DNA of 64,000 bases from Eucommia ulmoides (taxonomy: Eukaryota; Streptophyta; Magnoliopsida; Garryales; Eucommiaceae): assembly GCA_016647705.1 (NCBI GenBank), contig CM028335.1:13103905-13167904 (forward strand). The letters run 5' to 3'. Below the pieces are notes generated by a model. That model saw nothing but the letters and a program-made list of their open reading frames with translations, was not told the origin of the DNA and did not search any database. Shown piece after piece: positions 37,001-49,000 of the stretch (its first letter is position 1; every line of letters begins with the position of its first letter). A program made the translations under genes and the position numbers.

Positions 37001-39640
37001 AATCCACTTTGGATTCAGCAAGAGATCCCTAGACATGCAGGTGAGATTCATGGCAAGTGGTAATTAACTTTTGTTAAATACACTTTGATCCCCTAAATTA
37101 TAGGTTAACTTTCACTTTGATGCTTAAAATTATCAAAAAAAAATAATTCAAATTTAGATTATATCAACTATCACACTTGTGCCTATGCGGTTCAATTATT
37201 AACAATCCATGAATCTTGATACTATAAGGAGCAAGAAAAACACATGAACATGAACAGACAGGATCTGGTGGACCAAAACACAAATAGATCTGTTTTATGA
37301 GTTAAAATGTAACATAACCCGTAATTCAGGAAATCAAAGTGAAAATAAACTCTTAGCTAAGTTAACAAATTTTAAAAGTGACTTAGTGAAAATAGTCGAA
37401 AACGTAAATATTGGGAGACCAAATTGAAAAAGTAAAAAAAAAAAAAAAATATATATATAGTTCAAGAATCAAAGTGAAAATTAGCGTACAACTTAAGAGA
37501 TCAAAATGTAATTTACCCAAAACACTTTTTAAAGGTATATTCTTTAGTTCATCATATGAAGAACCTCTCTTGTGGGAAAGAAAAAAGATGATGTGATAAT
37601 CATGGTGCTCAAAAACCTAATGCCATTGGATGTGAATGGTAGTGGATTCTCTTTAACGTCCACACAAAAAGGTTAAGCTAAAGGGGTCATTTTAACCCCC
37701 ACCCCCGCCCAAAACAAACCAAAGGAAAAAAGTTTTTTGCAATTTGCATCTCTAAAGTTTCAAAGACGTCTAAATCGTCCCTTCGATTTAAACACATTAA
37801 ATGCTGAAATATTTAAATCGTATCAAATCAATCATTCCGTCATTTTTATGACGGAATTCATCCACGTGAGTGGTCATATGCTGTTTTTTGTCATGAAAAA
37901 TAATGGAGTTATCAATTTGGAATGATTTTATATAATTTGGATATTTCAGAATTTAATGTATTTAAAATTACTTGAACTAAAGTAAAATTTCTCTTAAACT
38001 TTCATGACTGCAAAACAATTCCCACAAGTGGGGCGGCGGGGGGAGGGGGCGTTGAAAAAGTCTCTATCTTGATGTACACATTTATTTTTTATTTTTTTTA
38101 CCATCTCTTGTCTTTTTCATCTCTCACTAAGAATTAAGGTTTAAGGTTTGTGTCAATGTCATGAAAAAGAACTAGAAAGGATCAAATGTATGTGGTGTGA
38201 AGTTTTTCTTTTCTTTTTTTAATGGGGTTTATTTGAGGGCTTGATTTTTCAATACCAAGGTTTTTAATTTTTTTTTGGTTAGGAGATTACATTTTTGGCG
38301 GTGTGGGTGTCTATGTGAACTATGAGTTTGGATGAAAAATAGATTATACTCAATAAGCATGACCTTTCAATGATGATCGTTTTGTCATTTCTTCACTCCA
38401 CTAATGCTAATACGTTTTTCCTAATAACGATTTAGGTATCTATCTCATTCTTTAAATGTTTTAAGTGTAGTGGAGTAATGAAATGACAAATGTATCCCTA
38501 ATAGAAGACCGTTTGCTGAGCAAATCCCATTTTTAATTCAAAATCATTCACGTTTTTTTATTTTGCTGCATTTAAACAAATATAGAATTTAAGAGATTAA
38601 ATGTGCAATTCGACAAATCTCAGAGTCCAGATAGACACCCACCCCATAATTTAGGAACTAAAAATATGGTTTCCCTAAAAATTTAACTGAACAAAAAACA
38701 CAATATTCACATCTAATGGTAACTCCGTTATGTTTTATTACGGAAAAAAGTCACGAGTCAGATGCGAAATCACCCACGTGGGTGAATTCCGTTATAAAAA
38801 AATAATGTAATGATTGACTTGACACGATTTTAATACTTCACGGTTTAATGTGTTTAAATTAAAAAGATAGGGGCCAAAGTGAGATTTCCCTGAAACTTCA
38901 GGGACTCAAAATGCAAAAACCTGTACCCCAATGTTATTCATGCAGGTCCACCGTACGTAATTTGCATACCTGTCCAGAATCTCCATATCCAAGACCGGTT
39001 CAGCCGGTCCCTCTGCCTCGGACCGGGTCCGTACGGTCCCACCGAAATACGGCGCCATCAACACGTATCCACGAATCCGAACCGGAGCCAACTCCTTTGA
39101 ACCCGGTCCAAGACGAACCGCTAAATGGTGCGCAATGTTCCCCCCAGATGAGTCACCCAGCACGAAAACCCGGTCGAAGGCGACCCCGTCGAGCAGCCAC
39201 GGCTCGCCACTTCGATCCAGAGCCTGAGCCTGGAGCCACTTGAGGGAAGCCAGCGAGTCTTCCACGGCGGCCGGAAGTCGGTGCTCCGGCGCCAGACGGT
39301 AGTCCGGCGAAACGACGACGGCCCTGAGCGAGGAAGAGAGGCGGAGGCAACAGTTGTGCCAGTGGGGCCACGAGCGGGAGCCGAGGCAAAAGCCGCCGCC
39401 GTGGATGAAGTACAGAACTGGGAGGAGGTCGATGGAGGAGCGGCGGCGGTTGGGCTTGTAAAGGCGGAGGTGAAGGCCGTGTTTCTCGTAAAAGGGAAGG
39501 TCTTTCCAGGCGACGGAACCGTCGTCGTGGAGCGGAGTGTCGAAGCCTATGTCGTCGGCGCGGAAAATGGAGCCGTCGCTGTAGACTTGGAGGATGCCTT
39601 TGCAATCTTCTACTATATCAATATGAGGAAGAGAACCCAT
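34069..39640 (-). CDS. CXE15: Carboxylesterase CXE15-like (alpha/beta hydrolase)
   Basis: Plant carboxylesterase of the HSL-like class. The Arabidopsis relative is known to hydrolyse strigolactones and so reduce that hormone. There are two exons, 38970-39640 and 34069-34378, joined AG|G, giving 326 residues, near the family length. The start at MGSLPHIDIVEDC is chosen over an upstream in-frame Met because homologues begin there. Visible motifs are the oxyanion HGGG at 80-83 (YFIHGGGFCLGS), nucleophile S164 in GDSSGG, acid E267 (GANEILKDR) and H297 (GEQHGFF). The triad acid is Glu rather than the usual Asp; I recall Glu in Arabidopsis CXE15 too. The join reads ILDRFWRLSLPVG, conserved in the family. 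The 4.6 kb intron carries a Pack-type element and MITEs. The frame is intact. Confidence 0.9.
34697..35777. mobile_element. Pack-type TIR element with an aspartic-protease-like gene fragment
   Basis: The ends are inverted: ATGTTTGGTAACCGTTTCTA on the left and GGAAACTGTTACCAAACACG on the right. Further inverted homology follows (GGATGGGATGAGATGAGAAT against the right-side ATTCTCATCCCATTTCC). The interior is GC-richer and plus-sense from about 34900 to 35480. It encodes, in a frame without a proper start, LKVAIDLGGLSLWWDC, HFIPCNSRECLMAQTNRFC and MSSSGYVAEDIVTV. These resemble the N-terminal half of the xylanase-inhibitor/basic 7S globulin branch of pepsin-like proteases. The active-site DTG equivalent is DLGG, as in inactive members. 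It probably makes no protein. It lies in the CXE15 intron. Confidence 0.65.
37071..37519. mobile_element. Foldback MITE in the CXE15 intron
   Basis: The left arm TTAAATACACTTTGATCCCC and TTAACTTTCACTTTGATG is inverted in the right arm (ATCAAAGTGAAAATTAGCG, GATCAAAATGTAATTTACCC). The arms are about 55 bp and the element about 450 bp. Confidence 0.7.
37727..38020. mobile_element. MITE of the GTTTTTGCA family
   Basis: The interior shares AAATCAATCATTCCGTCATT, GACGGAATTCATCCACGTGA and TAATGTATTTAAAATTA with the element nested in the JMJ22 intron (20633-20956). It is a diverged copy. The end borders are uncertain. Confidence 0.55.
38700..38921. mobile_element. MITE of the GTTTTTGCA family next to CXE15 exon 1
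   Basis: It carries the same core words (CACCCACGTGGGTGAATTCC, TTGACACGATTTTAATACTT) and the same right end (AAAATGCAAAAACCT). It ends about 48 bp from the CXE15 exon 1 donor, so it lies just inside the intron. The left end is unclear. Confidence 0.6.
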
Positions 39641-39710
39641 GTTTGATCTCTCTCTCTCTCTCTCAAATGTGCTTGGGAAACTATGGATCAAATGGCTATA
39701 AATAGGAAGT
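39641..39710 (-). promoter_or_regulatory. CXE15 core promoter and 5' UTR
   Basis: On the minus strand a TATA-like CTATTTATAGCC lies about 57-66 bp upstream of the start codon. A (GA)n stretch sits between it and the ATG. The spacing fits a short 5' UTR. Confidence 0.55.
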
Positions 39711-39904
39711 AATGGGAGTAAAAGACAAAAAAATTAAAATCTTATTTTATTTTTAAATTTTAAAAACAAATCCAAATAGTCCCTCAACTTTCAATTCAAA
39801 ACCAAATTGACCCTCAATACAAAAATCCTCAATTTTGGTGGACTAAATCAAATTAGACAATTTTACCCTTCGTGAACTCTCTCTTATCCTATTGTACCTC
39901 ATAG

Positions 39905-40320
39905 TTTCTTATACTACCGTTAGAATAGTTGAGAGGTGAAATATTGAGAGAGAATATGATACGTACGATTGCATTAATATTTGTGAAAAGTACACCATAT
40001 AGTTTTAAGTTGGAATCTCGTAATATGGTATCAGAGCGAATATTATGGATCTCTCATTCGCATGTAGGCAAATTATCTGTGTTAGATAGAGGTAGTACAT
40101 TATCATCATTCTCTCATAGTAAATCATCCACGCAAACTGAAGGTCAGTTACACTTAAGGTGGGTGTTATATTTTTATCCCACCACATGATTATTTGAGAG
40201 TGTTCAACCCAATATATATATAGATTATAGGAGCTGCTCCTTTGACTTATATAATAGCTTTAGAAACTCTTAAATGATCAATGTGGGATAAAAATCTAAT
40301 ACTCGTACTTAAGTGTAACT
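39905..40320 (+). mobile_element. Miniature LTR-type element, family 2 (fossil)
   Basis: An LTR-like piece ends ATATAGTTTTAAGTTGGAA and is followed by TGGTATCAGAGCG, a primer-binding site of the initiator-Met type. A second LTR-like piece follows at 40180-40310 (TTGACTTATATAATAGC, ATCAATGTGGGATAAAAATC). The related family-2 pieces at 34390-34500, 34613-34690 and 52607-52870 share these words. It has no coding region and is a broken miniature LTR retroelement. Confidence 0.5.
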
Positions 40321-41824
40321 TCCGATTTGGACAAATGATTTAACAACTACAAATCTACAGTCAAGGTGGACAGAGTGAGTTTACAAGAAGGACGAACATG
40401 GAGAGTCTGTACTTAATAGAAATTTAAAAATATAGAAAAAAAGATAGAATCGTCAAATTTAATGTAATTGATGCAAATCATGAGAGAGAACTAATTGGTA
40501 AAGTTTTATAAAACACAACTACACACCACAAAGGACTAATTCAAAATGGTCTCAAAACATTTAGGGCTATTTATGTAATTTAAAAATAATTTTCTTCTTG
40601 TATGGATTTGATTTAAGTGATTAGTGAGGAAGGAGATTGATTATCAAAATTTAATTGGAAATATGATTTTTGAAATTCTTAATGTTTGTTTGAGTAAATA
40701 TAAAGAAAGTCTCCCTAAAGAGTGGCAATGGCATGGACCTTATCCCTATTCAAATTGACCTTTCTATTGTCCTTTTCAATCCAAACAAGAAACACACATA
40801 AATTCACCTAGGTTATTATTATTATTACAATTATTTTTATAAAAAATGAGTACAAATTGACAAAATGTCTTTATCAAAGAAAAAGTGAATCATTATTTAG
40901 GTTTGTTCCCCTTCCAAATATCTATTCTCAAAATTTTAAGAGTATTTCGTAAATTTTTTAAGAATATAAAAAATAAATAAATGTTGATTTCTATTTACTC
41001 ACGCAAAATTATACTAACCACCATTTCACCGGTCATTACTATCATGCCGACTAAAAACTATATATATATTTATCGTCATACATTTAAAAAAAAAACAAAA
41101 TGTTGCAACTAAGTATGTTTCTTTGTTTTTATTGTCATAACTTAAAAAAAACAATTTCAAGATAATGGTCGTACAAAACATGTTTCTATTTCTTGAATAC
41201 TTTAGAATGGAAATAACATTATCATCCCAGTTCATTGTAAGTGGATACAAAAAAAAAAAAAAAAAAAACACTAACCAAATGCCACCTTAGCGACTCACAT
41301 TTTCCTTCCCGTTTAACGTTCTGTCTGAACGAAGGGGAGGGAAATGGAGGGGACAAGAAAGAGATTGTTTTCGGTTCATTGTGATGAATGAGCACGGTTC
41401 ATTTTTCTTATTTTTTTAAGAAAGAGCAATAATGGTGAATGACTTTTTTGTCTTTTTATACGCATGCATTTGTATGTATTAATTAATCACTCTCTAATTA
41501 TTAGTATTTCGAATAAAGCATAACCACATATGGTCAAATTTCTAAGAGATTTTTTTTTTCTTTTTTCTTTTTTTGTTTGTTTTAACAATTATGATCATGT
41601 TTGATCATTTCAATAGGTTTGATCCAAAACTTTAAAAGGAACAATTGAAAAGGGTATATATGTAAAAGAAGGGGATTAGTATGTTTGTATGATCTAGGAA
41701 TCGGTGAGAGGTAACATCTATATATACATCCCTTTTGTTAATCCAACATCACTTAAAAAAATTTATTTAATTTAATTATTATTTTATCTTTTAAATTATT
41801 AACATATATATCTCTTCTCTTTCA

Positions 41825-42045
41825 CTTCCTAATCATCCCCCAACCCCGCCAATCCCCAAACCCCCCCTCCTCCCCGCTCCCCACCACCTCGTCCCCCCCT
41901 CTCTCTCTCTTTCCTCCCTATATGTACACAGATCCACAACAGATCTGTTCGAAGAAAAAGAACAGAGAGAAAAGGAAAAGAGAAGAAAAAAAAAAAGAAC
42001 GGGGGTGGCGGGGGAAGGGGTGGGTGGGTGTTGGGTTGGGGGTTT
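41825..42045. repeat. C-rich/G-rich foldback with quadruplex potential
   Basis: A C-rich, then CT-rich arm (41825-41920) is followed by a purine arm ending in a G-rich run at 42001-42044. The run contains at least six blocks of three or more G separated by 1-3 bases (GGGGAAGGGGTGGGTGGGTG). The two arms are roughly inverted copies. The G-rich strand is the plus strand. Confidence 0.75.
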
Positions 42046-42514
42046 GTGAAAATTTCAAAAAATAAATAGGTAAAAAAACAGATGTATATATAGAATTATC
42101 CATTAATAAATAGAGATAAATTTTCTCGTATTGAAAAGGGTACGCGAATAAATCAAATACAGTGAGGACTATATAGTAATTACACAAAAACACATACAAA
42201 TCATTTACTTTCCTTCCAAATACATTCATTTTGAAAGGATTAACTTTCCTTTCCAATATTCCTTCCTCCCATCCAAACAACCAAGCCTAGTTCCCTCCTT
42301 TCCCTTACCTCCCCAACTTTACCTTGATCTAAAAGTAGTGTAGGAGTAGATTTTAGCATCATCATCAACACTTGATTGATGTTGAGATTTGAATGAGATC
42401 ATGAAAATCTACTTTATCAACCATAATAAAACAACCAACTTTATTCAAGATCATTTGAATCTTCCCTTTAAGTTTCATGAATATTGAATTTTATGCCAAA
42501 AACATTGTATCCAT

Positions 42515-42967
42515 AATGTAAAATTTTATTTTAATCCCCTCTATTTTGTTTAATTATCACTGTACCTCCCTCCACATAAAAAAACTATACTTTACTTACT
42601 TCTACTTTTGAACAAAGTGAGAATCTATTTGTTTTCCGTTCAAATTAACGGAACATGTTGGAATTAAATTTTCAACTCAATTTTTGAAAGAAATTGGCAA
42701 AATTGTCCTTTTATTTTAATTTATTTTCTTAAAAATATTTATGATAAAAAAATAAATTAAATCAAAGTTAAAATAAATGGGCAATTTCATCTATTTCATC
42801 CAAAATTTGGATGAAAATTTTATTTCCGTCCATTTTAAGCTTATTCCGTCAGTTTAAACGGAAAAAAAAAATAGTTTCTCACTTTATTCAAAAGTAAAAA
42901 TAAGTAAAACATAGTTTTTTTTGGTGGAGAAAGATAAAGTAGAAGAGGTAAATGCAATTTACTCTTA
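42515..42967. mobile_element. Foldback MITE with roughly 120-bp inverted ends
   Basis: The left arm (ACTATACTTTACTTACTTCT, ACAAAGTGAGAATCTATTTG, CCGTTCAAATTAACGG) reappears inverted on the right (GTAAAAATAAGTAAAACATA, TAGTTTCTCACTTTATTC, CCGTCAGTTTAAACGG). There is almost no unique interior. Confidence 0.75.
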
Positions 42968-44595
42968 TTTATTTTAAGAGAAGAAGATTACTTAACGTAC
43001 CATGAAAATAATTTAATCTACTTTTGTCCTGCTTATCTTTTGACATCTTCCCATATAATCCATGTTGTTTTTTAGGGAAATTTACACTTTATCCCTATGA
43101 ACTTTCATGCAGTAAATACTTTAATCCCATATGTATTTTAAAGTTACGCTAAATCCCCACCAACTATTAGTAAAGACGTAGGTGTTAATTTTTTTATTGT
43201 AAAAAAAATTATTATCTGATTTACCATTTTGTCCTTCAAAAAATAATAATAAGCTAATGTTCTTTATTTTAAAATTTTCTTTTTCCTTTTCCATCCCCTT
43301 GATTTTCAACCATCTTAATCCGCCAACCTCTACCAAACTACCGGCACACCACCTCTGCTAGAAATTATGAGTGAATCCTTATTTTTCCTCTCTCTACTCA
43401 AAACCAAACACCAACATTCAAACCACAATCTTAATTGAAACTTTTGAAGTGAAACTTTTACAAAAATTTGCAGATCTAAACCCTCTTGTCCTCTAATGGA
43501 GAAGTTGATTACTCTCTTCGATTTTCTGATCGAACTGCTTCCACGGATATGGTGTTGTTTGGTGGTGTTATTATTTAGTGGAGGTGGAGATGGAGATGAG
43601 GTGTAGGGGAGACACAGAGAGAGATTGGTTTTGGTCGCATTGATGGAGGTTGTGGTTTAAAATTGTCTATGGTTTAAAACCATGAACCCCTTCTTTTTTT
43701 AATTATATTTTGCCCCCAAACTTGTAAACAGTTTAACATTATTGTCCCTTTCTTTTAAAAGACTATCCAAATTTTTTTTCTCATGGTGTGTCACTCATTA
43801 TGTTCATATCAAAAGCGGGACGGTAGAATTAATTAATTAATTAATTAATCAATTAAAATTTAAACTATTCAAATTTTGCCCATGTAGAGAAATAATTTCT
43901 CTAAGGCAGTTTCTCCAACTGCGAGTCACGTCTACTCATATATCACAACCATATCCAGTTCATAGGAATTTCACCAAGAGAATCCCTTAAGTTATGATTT
44001 TCGCACTATATAATCTTTCTATGTTGTGCTCTCGAAAAAACCAACACGGTATGATTAAGTTAAAAATTCCTAATCTAATCATATATATATCGATTGATAA
44101 TATAATTTCCTGCACCAATTGGAATCTCAACCCAATTGTCACATTGCTCTGGCTAGAGTTTTGATTGAATTATATTAGATCTTATTACATATGACATATC
44201 TCTCTTTATTGAAAGTGATAGATCATATCTTGCATATTCAAATAGCCACATATACATTTTACTATACGCAATGAATGCCTTTGAAGTTTCGTGATTAAAA
44301 AACAACACTCGGTATTATCAAAATAGGAACACATAAATGTGATACAATGTACCTCAATTTTGAAGATGACAAATACAATTACAATTTCGATATCTCATTT
44401 TAACATCGAGCAAAGCTACCATATGAAACATCTAGGATGATAACGTTCATTACTCTAGTAAGTCTTCTTGTGGTTGTTCTAATATCTCATACTAATGGTT
44501 AAGACTTACCATTCTCATAAGAGAAAATACCCCCACAAAGTAGTCTAGATTATAAGAAACTCATTTTAATAATCCAATACTAACTAATGATATTG

Positions 44596-45028
44596 AGGTA
44601 GCGTTTGGTACGCGAGATTTAAGATAGGATTGGAATGCCTATGGGAATAGTCATTCCATTCTTATGTTTGGTACATGAGATTTAATCAAATTTTCATTAC
44701 CAAGGATTCCCTAATCCCATAAAGTATGAGATTAGATTTTAATCAATAATTGACAAAAAAATGAGACCAAATACTAAACAAATATTTGAAAAATTACTAT
44801 TTTACTCTTTGATTGAAATTAAATTTAATTGAATTAACTATTATATCATTTGAAAAATCAATTAAATTACTATTTTACTTTTTGATATCATTCCAATACT
44901 ACATGTAATCTATTTCGTCACCAAATATAGGAATGACAATGACCATTCCATTCCATTACCATACTTATTCCAATCTTATTGTCATTTCATTCCATTTTAT
45001 TTTATTCCAGCGTACCAAATGCAGCGTT
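44596..45028. mobile_element. MITE with GCGTTTGGTACGC ends
   Basis: The left end GTAGCGTTTGGTACGCGAGA mirrors the right end CCAGCGTACCAAATGCAGCG. The sub-terminal TAGGATTGGAATG is matched by a run of CATTCCATT words. Confidence 0.7.
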
Positions 45029-45285
45029 ATGATACAAATTAGCAAAATATCTATGATCTTCTCCTTTTAATCCTATTAAATAGGTGAGATATTTTCAACT
45101 TTATATCCAAGATCTACAACCATATGATATAATTCAAGAATGAACGAATGATATAAAAGATATTTTACTAATCCTTGATATTGTAATCATACAGGCGAAA
45201 GCCACTAAATATAGTAATACAATATATCCCTAGTGAAGTCTTGCTAATCTACAATTCAAGGTGCAAGACCTTCAAAATTAAGAGA

Positions 45286-45330
45286 AAACTAGTTTTAGAC
45301 CTGCGTATTGCGCGGGTATAGAAAAAATTA
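45286..45330 (-). mobile_element. Helitron-like 3' terminus
   Basis: On the minus strand ACCCGCGCAATACGCAGGTC forms a hairpin and is followed after a few bases by AAAACTAG then T. This fits the Helitron 3' end (hairpin, then CTRR before T). A related hairpin (GACTCGCATAATATGCGGGT) is at 33850-33880. No matching 5' TC end was identified. Confidence 0.35.
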
Positions 45331-45756
45331 TAATAAATTCGTATTATTGAAGCATGAAACACATAGGTATCATTTGGTTACTTTGGTAGTAATATTTTGA
45401 AGCGAATTCATAAATTTTAATAAATAATGAAATTTTATAAGTATCGAAAATAAATATATTATTAAAAATTATATAAATAATAAAAGATAAAATAATATTT
45501 CTACAAATTAATTATTACTAATATACTATGAAATAATAAATAAATAATTAAAATTAAGATTAATTTTATCAATTTTTGTACGTCAACAAATTCTAATTAA
45601 ATTAATATTGTAACTATTTTCTTTTTGGGTGAAATTCTTATTTGAATCACAATTATTTTTTAAAGTTATTTAAAATATGTGGACCAGGAAAATTAATCAT
45701 ATATATTTGTATTAATTGTAAAAAAAATTAGGTATAACTAAAAAAAATTGAGTAGG

Positions 45757-46288
45757 GAGGCCCGTTTGGTTAGTGTTCCCAACTAAATCCAACCCAACCC
45801 AACCCAAAAACTTTGGGTTTGATTTTTGGGAATGCGTTTGGCAAACACAAAACTCAACCCAATCCAACTTAAAAAATAGAAATTGATTCTCAAAATTCTA
45901 AAGAAACCAGAAATAAAAAAAAAAATTGTTTCTTTTTGTACCCAAAAAACTCAACCCAAAATTCTCAACTTCCGTCTTCATTTGCCGGCCGACCACCACC
46001 ACCCGCCGCCGCCGCCGTCCGGCGACTGACCGCCATCTCCGGCGACCGTCGCCGGCAACCTCCGCCGCCGCCACCGTCTGACACCGCCACCTGGCCGCCA
46101 CCAAACGCAAAAAAAAAATTCAAAAAAAAATAATTTAATTTTTAGGATAAAATCGTTACCAAACACATTCTGTTCTCAACACAAAACAAAAATTGTCGTT
46201 ACCTAACGTAATTCTGTTCTCAAAATTCTCAACCCAACCCATTCTAGTTGCGTTCAGAAAAGTGGGAACACTAACCAAACGCCACCTC
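45757..46288. mobile_element. TIR element carrying a GC-rich segment
   Basis: The ends CCCGTTTGGTTAGTGTTCCC and GGGAACACTAACCAAACGCC are near-perfect inverted repeats of about 22 bp. The AACCCAACCC-rich sub-terminal region is also mirrored. At 45965-46105 lies a block of about 75% GC (CCGCCGCCGCCGTCCGGCGA), unlike the AT-rich flanks. It may be a captured gene piece or an expanded triplet tract. Any protein read from it is low-complexity. Ends of the same family without an obvious partner occur at 20128-20153 and 41262-41290. Confidence 0.65.
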
Positions 46289-46597
46289 ATTATTTTATAT
46301 ATAAAAAAATAAATTCTTTAATCTCATTTGAACATTCTCTCCCCTTCCACTTTTAAGTATTAAATATAGATATATAATGCTTAATATAAGCGACATCCAA
46401 TTAATACTTGGATTAAAGCATGGTTCAGAGCCCTTTGTAAAAAGTTATGCTAAAAAATAGTGTACCTCATTTTTGAGTCGTTGTGGAATAGAGAGCAACA
46501 TATTGGGTGTTGTTCAAGATCATAATGAAGTGGTAAAAGGTTACAACCGCGGAAGACGTTGAGGACGTTGCACAACTAATTTGTTTGCACCTCTTGG

Positions 46598-46629
<32 letters not shown>

Positions 46630-46639
46630 AGGGTAGAAT

Positions 46640-49000
46640 GTATGTTCGCATTGTAGGTAAACTGGACATATTTTGTTGGGGTTTTCTCCCAAAGGTCCGG
46701 AACAACTTTTTCACCTCATTCAAAAGTCAACATGTTTATAATTCCCATTTTAAAAAAAAAAAAAAAAAAATTAGCATAAACTCCTATTCATATTTTTTAA
46801 TGACAAAATTACTCTTCCACACATTTCAAACCCTATTTCTCCTAAGGTTTGGCATTCTTTTTCTCTACCTTCTTCAATCGCAACTCACTTTTTTTTCTCT
46901 CTCAAATGAATTTTTGCCACTGCCGTTCGTTGTTGCCGACGCCGCCATTGATATCGTTGCCGACGTTGCTCTTCTTCCTCAAGCCTTACCGCAGCCGCCT
47001 CGCTTCATCTCTGTTCGCCGTTGCCGAAGCTACTTTCGACGATAGAGAGAGATGAACCAGATCGACGGCCGTGGTTGTCGTCTTCACCGCAAGTTTCCAT
47101 TCGTTGTTCTTCGTCGTCGTTCGTGATTGTTGTCTCCAGATCTAAGTAGATCTAAGCAACGACGATGACGAAGGATGGCGACGACGACGGTGACAAACAA
47201 CGGCGACGACGACGACGGTGATGAACGAAGGCGACGACGGCGTAGTTGTTCTTTTTGTTCTTTTTTTTTTTTTTTTTCGCTTTGAATTTTGAAGTCGCCA
47301 AATCGAGGGAGTGAGAGAGAGAGAGAGAATTCTGATTTGGCCAGATATGGCCAAATCGAGGGAGACCTGGCCGGAGATGGCAACAATGGCGGTGGTGACG
47401 GTGGAAGAGTGGTATGGGAAATGGGACGACGATAGCGGTCTTCGATCTTTAATTCCGTTCATCTCCGGCGAACAATCGGTGTAACTGGTACTTTTTTTTT
47501 TCTCTCTCTGTTCTTCTTTATTTTCCATTTTGGGGTCCTAATTTTGCTGCCGGATCCGACTGCTAGTATTTTAGGGCATAATTTCTTCCAAATCTTTTAG
47601 TGTATTCGCCCAAATCTATTGTTGTTCTTACTGGATTTATCTTGGATTTTCAAATTGGGTTTTAGATCTTTAGACTGTTCCTAAATGGGTACTTTTTGAT
47701 TATTACCCAGAATTAGAAACCTCTTTTAGAGTTGCTAGATTTGTTCATGATTCTGTCAGAACCTCCAATGGCATGATCAAGTGGATATCTACTTGATTTT
47801 TTTAGTAGATATCCACTTGATTTTTTTTTCTGCCCCTCCCTGTTTTTGATGTTCTCTCTGATCATTGAACGATTTCAGGTATTCCACCGTCGGTCTTGCT
47901 AGAGGAATGAACGATTTCCCCTTTTTCTTTTTTTTTTTTTCCTTTTTTCGCTTTGAATTTTGATTGATGGAATAATTATACGTTTCAACTGTTTGGTTGC
48001 TTGATAGGTGAAGAAAAATAAATGAAATTGAATTAGAATTTTGATATTATTTAGGAAGTTCAATTAGATTCAAATAAGTTCTAACGATTTCCTGATATAT
48101 TTTGTCTCTTTTATCCTTTGTGTGCAAATTTTTTTAGTTCAGTGGATATCCACTGATTGTTTAAATTTATTGTTTAAATGTTTGTGTTATTTTTTAGTTC
48201 ATTGGATATTCACTGATTGTTTTTTAGTAGATATCTACTTATTGATTTTTAGCAGATATCCACTTATCTACTTATTGAAGATCGATGAAGGAGGGAGCGC
48301 GACGGTACGACGATTAGCAAAGACAACTGACACCAATCGTCTTAATTTTCAGCGGATTTCCACTTAATTTTTTTTGTGGATTTCCACTTACGGATTCAGT
48401 AGAGTTGTATAATTTTCTAGTAGAATGTAATTGAAAATTAATATTAAGTAGAAATTTTATTTTTTGATTTCTCTAATTCTTTATATTTTAAAATGTTCAT
48501 AGAATATTTAAAAAAAATAAACTAAAATTAAAATTAAATTAAGTAAAAAATAATGTAAGTGGATATCTACTAAATATAATTAAGTGGATATCCACTTAAT
48601 GGATATCTAAGTAGATATCAACTTAATTAATTTTTAAAATTATTTAAAAAGAATTTTAATTTAAATATAATTTAATATTTAATGTTTTTATATTTTAAAT
48701 AGAATTTAATATTTAATGCTTTTATATTTTAAAATGTTCCTAGAATATTTTAGAAAATAAATTAAGTGAAACATAATTAAGGTATTTATGATATTTTACA
48801 AACAAAATTATTTTTTAAGAAAAATAAAATTAATTGAAATTTTTATTTAAAAATTGAGGAAAATTTGAAAACAAGTGAAATTATATATATATATATATGA
48901 GTTTTGAAAAAATTGGCCAAAATGGCATTTTTGTAACTACTGAAGGATAATTTTGGAAGACTAAACATGATAGTACTTTGGGAATGAGCCCAAAAAGTAT
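46640..49000. other. Possible gene-fragment-carrying element: GC-rich segment and GGATATCC palindromes
   Basis: Between AT-rich ends with weak inverted similarity (AAAGTCAACATGTTTATAAT on the left; ACTAAACATGATAGTACTTT on the right) lies a GC-richer part at 46905-47560. It is full of GACGACGGCGAC-type triplets and contains intron-like and 5'-UTR-like stretches. From 47779 to 48625 a palindrome, AAGTGGATATCCACTT with variants, recurs about ten times. No frame here looks like a real protein. Confidence 0.35.

Noticed and set aside
38911-39646. Long frames opposite and overlapping CXE15 exon 1
   Set aside because: Low-complexity shadows of a GC-rich coding exon; the hydrolase frame has all family motifs.
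47084-47528. Arginine- and serine-rich frames at 47 kb
   Set aside because: They come from GACGACGGC-type triplet repeats and read in several frames on both strands.
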